A DNA stretch of 23,658 nt from CAYSEQ01 sp964430475 (GTDB lineage Bacteria; Patescibacteriota; Microgenomatia; UBA8517), in contig CAYSEQ010000013.1 in assembly GCA_964430475.1 (NCBI GenBank), forward strand, positions 1 to 23,658. Direction: 5' to 3'. A program made the translations under genes and the position numbers. Shown piece after piece: positions 21,264 to 23,658 of this stretch (the stretch's first letter is position 1; each line of letters begins with the position of its first letter). The notes beneath the pieces are model-generated. The model saw nothing but the letters and a program-made list of their open reading frames with translations, did no database searches and had not been told where the DNA came from.

Positions 21264-23658
21264 ATGGAAATAGGGAATACGCCTACTGTTGCTAAAAGGA
21301 AAATTGTTGGCTTGGCAGTAATTTTGTTGCTAGTTTTTCTTGCTTCATTTTTAAAATTTTCAGACAGTATAAAAGAAATCAAAGAAGAAATAAAAATAAA
21401 GAGGATGCTTGAGTATATTGCGAAACAAGACTCTTTTTACTTGGACGATAAGGCAATTATTTCTTCGGAAGCGAATAATAAGGTTTACAGTGTTTTTAAG
21501 ACAGCAAATGCTGAATATGTATTTGTCGAAGTAGTTGAAGCTAAGATAGAAAATTCAAGTTTCCAAGGCGAGCTTACTTTGAGATTGCCCAATTCAGAGC
21601 TTTTTAGAGGGGAAGTGGGTAATCTTTTTTCAGATTTGATTCTTCGCGACGGTACAAAAGTGGAGGCTCAACTATTAAGTAGCGGCTTGACTTATTTGAC
21701 TTTAGCGGAAGGGAAGAAACTACCCATACAGTTAAAGAGCGCCGAAATAGAAAAAGGTACTCTTAGAAATTTTTTCTCGGGAGTAAGCTTATCAACGGGT
21801 TATCAAATTGCAGGATATGTAGAGGAAGGTAAAGTCAAAAGGGGTTATGTGGTGGCAACACCGAGTCCTGTTCCGGCGTTAGTAAGAACCCTAGGCAATC
21901 TTATTATTTTAAGGGAAGATCCAAACTTTTCAAGCCAGGATGTTTTGTCTATCCAAGATTCAAATGTACAAGAAGACCAAAAGGATATAAGCGGAGGAAA
22001 TCAAGCTCTCTTCGAGAGTGGGTTGTCTAGCCAAAGGCAAGTGGCTTCAGTAGGAGAAGCTATTATCAGAAGAGATTATGAAAAAGATACTTACAAGATT
22101 GCTGGGATAGAAGAGGCTCCTGTGGCTTTGGATTTGATAAGAGAGATAATCGCTTCGGATTTGTCTGGAATTACCTCAAAAGTTATTGAAGAAAGCGAAA
22201 AGTTTGTTGTGGGACCAGCTGGAATTGGTCAGATAACCTCCGAAAATATTTTGGACTTAAGCATAAAGGGAATAGACATTGCCGATGAGACGATAACAGG
22301 GAGCAAGATTAAAAATGACTCGATTGAAAACGAGGATATAGCAGATGGCGCAATTAACTCCGCAAAGATTGAGGACGATACAATTACATATTCTGACATT
22401 AGAGATGATACTATCGGTACATCAGAGCTTGCCCAAACTCTTAAATTCTCTGATGGAGATTTGCTGGATTTAAGCGCGATAATTCATGATGATTCAGCCC
22501 CCCAGGGTTTTAAGCTTCCCAATGTTTCTTCATCCTCTCCTGCAAATCCTTCAAGTGGAGAGGGGTACTTGGCGTACGATACCAGCGGAAATCAAGTCAT
22601 ATTTTTTGACGGTACAAACTGGCAGGCTGTTGGAACATCAATTAGCCTTTATACAGGTTCAAGCGATACGGCTACCGCTTCTTCTACCTCTGGATTAGAA
22701 CTTATAAATAGTACTGAGCTTTCTTTAATAAGGGGTTGTTCAGATGGGCAGGTTTTGAAGTGGGACGAGACAAATTTAGAATGGGATTGTGCAAATGACG
22801 CAGGCGCGGGAGGAGCGGGAATTTCAACAGTTGAGGAAAACGATAGTCCTATTGTGGCTTCAGCAACCTCGATTGATTTTTCGGGTTCGGATTTTATTGT
22901 TACCAACGCGGGCGGGGGAGAAGCAGATATTGCAATTGACTACACGAACTCCGGAATAACTCGAGAGGCGCAAAGTCAGACAATATCAGGAGCTTGGACG
23001 TTTAGCAATATTACAATTTCAGATACAGCAGTTCCCTTTTCAGGAGGAGATACGACTTTTGATATAACAGGCTCTGCTACCAGGACTCTTACTTTGCTTA
23101 ATTCTACTCCCGGACAGGTTGCAAATCTTAATCTATCAGACGGAGGACTTTACACAGGGGGAACGTTGAGGCTAGATAATAACGGATCTTTATCTAATAT
23201 AACAGGTCTATATGTAACAAGTGGCACGGTTTCTTTACCGGCAGGACAGATAGATAACTCAGAGTTAGCAAATTCTTCTATTATAATAACTGCCGGTACA
23301 GGGTTGTCGGGTGGGGGATCGGTTTCATTGGGGGGTTCGGTTTCTCTTTCCTCAACTTTAGGTACATCGATAAGTAATTCCGAAATTGATGCGGATACGA
23401 TTGATTGGGATAGAATTGCAAGCTCGATGACTTTGGATGAAGCAACAAGCATTACTGCTTCTTCTTCTCTTAATTTGACTATCAGTAACAATGTCAGCTT
23501 GGTCGCAACGGGAACAGGCGCAATAGTAGCAACTGATTTGTCTTGTACAAATTGTATTGGAGGAACGGAAATTAGCGATCTTACCTTAGGAACGGATACT
23601 TCTGGAAACTATGTTGCCAATCTTTCAGCAGGAAACAGTGCAATTACAATATCTGGAA
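21264..23658 (+). CDS. Large membrane-anchored tail-fibre-like surface protein (partial, 3' end outside)
   Basis: I translated this frame from the ATG at 21264 and it stays open to the window edge: 798 codons. A membrane segment lies at about 13-32 (IVGLAVILLLVFLASFL), then a coiled helix and a globular part of unknown type (about 55-215). Residues about 330-395 form a repeat with a 10-15 residue period: IADETITGSKIKNDSIENED, IADGAINSAKIEDDTI, IRDDTIGTSEL, as in beta-helical or fibre shafts. Next come motifs common in phage tail fibres and S74-type proteins: GYLAYDTSGNQVIFFDGTNW (about 433-452) and SDGQVLKWDETNLEWDC (about 492-508). The rest (about 520-798) is Ser/Thr/Gly/Asn-rich with GTGLSGGG and LGTDTSGNYVANLSAG. 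It is probably a long fibre held in the membrane and reaching outward. The start follows the Cache-sensor stop by five bases; no good ribosome-binding site is seen, so translation may be coupled. Confidence 0.78.
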   Translation, partial: MEIGNTPTVAKRKIVGLAVILLLVFLASFLKFSDSIKEIKEEIKIKRMLEYIAKQDSFYLDDKAIISSEANNKVYSVFKTANAEYVFVEVVEAKIENSSFQGELTLRLPNSELFRGEVGNLFSDLILRDGTKVEAQLLSSGLTYLTLAEGKKLPIQLKSAEIEKGTLRNFFSGVSLSTGYQIAGYVEEGKVKRGYVVATPSPVPALVRTLGNLIILREDPNFSSQDVLSIQDSNVQEDQKDISGGNQALFESGLSSQRQVASVGEAIIRRDYEKDTYKIAGIEEAPVALDLIREIIASDLSGITSKVIEESEKFVVGPAGIGQITSENILDLSIKGIDIADETITGSKIKNDSIENEDIADGAINSAKIEDDTITYSDIRDDTIGTSELAQTLKFSDGDLLDLSAIIHDDSAPQGFKLPNVSSSSPANPSSGEGYLAYDTSGNQVIFFDGTNWQAVGTSISLYTGSSDTATASSTSGLELINSTELSLIRGCSDGQVLKWDETNLEWDCANDAGAGGAGISTVEENDSPIVASATSIDFSGSDFIVTNAGGGEADIAIDYTNSGITREAQSQTISGAWTFSNITISDTAVPFSGGDTTFDITGSATRTLTLLNSTPGQVANLNLSDGGLYTGGTLRLDNNGSLSNITGLYVTSGTVSLPAGQIDNSELANSSIIITAGTGLSGGGSVSLGGSVSLSSTLGTSISNSEIDADTIDWDRIASSMTLDEATSITASSSLNLTISNNVSLVATGTGAIVATDLSCTNCIGGTEISDLTLGTDTSGNYVANLSAGNSAITISG

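Noticed and set aside
22649..23491. Minus-strand frames opposite the fibre gene (22649-22906 and 23150-23491)
   Set aside because: The plus frame is open for 798 codons with recognisable motifs; the minus frames are its shadows.

Overview
The window looks like a piece of a small-genome bacterium of the Candidate Phyla Radiation (Patescibacteria), most likely near Microgenomates. This is inferred from the style of the genes; no database search was possible. Supporting signs are a 23S rRNA gene swollen by an intron and several AT-rich inserts, short genes with weak Shine-Dalgarno signals and -10 boxes almost touching start codons, a sortase next to an LPVTG protein with the lead-in VLGATKELPVTG, a reduced Rho, and membrane-tethered helix-turn-helix regulators. 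The DNA is AT-rich and uses the standard code, with TGA as a real stop.

Layout. 1-3766: the 3' two thirds of a 23S rRNA gene. AT-rich inserts sit in the regions of E. coli helix 25, helix 45, the L1 stalk and helix 98. A group I intron (2529-3355) with a single-motif LAGLIDADG endonuclease sits in helix 93 of the peptidyl-transferase centre. 3817-3936: 5S rRNA. 4144-5232: a four-domain S1 protein, with no visible terminator between it and the rRNA genes. 5311-6687: radA. 6688-7487: an 800-base non-coding stretch with a DnaA-box-like site, a palindrome, a strong candidate for an unrecognised structured RNA (about 6898-7018) with its own promoter and terminator, and 260 bases of the same low-complexity repeat that fills the 23S inserts.

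7488-14292 is a cell-surface block: a DUF4349-like membrane protein, a 1308-residue secreted PQQ-type sugar dehydrogenase with PKD, LamG and cadherin-like modules, a secreted LPVTG protein and a sortase. 14313-15374 is an insertion sequence with clear terminal inverted repeats, a 5-bp target duplication (GATGG) and a frameshifted DDE transposase. It landed one base upstream of the -35 box of the rho promoter. 15548-16828 is rho, possibly preceded by a leaderless upstream ORF overlapping its start. 16946-18184 is a membrane-anchored LysM/M23 peptidase. 18363-18437 is tRNA-Ala(CGC).

18464-23658 is a regulatory and surface module. A MerR-like regulator with a C-terminal membrane anchor is divergent from a 651-residue protein that joins an N-terminal DNA-binding domain, about nine membrane helices and a C-terminal Cache-like sensor. 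Five bases after that gene begins a long membrane-anchored, tail-fibre-like protein that runs off the window. The arrangement suggests membrane-bound one-component sensing tied to a surface fibre. This module and the repeat-filled 23S gene are the most unusual parts of the window.
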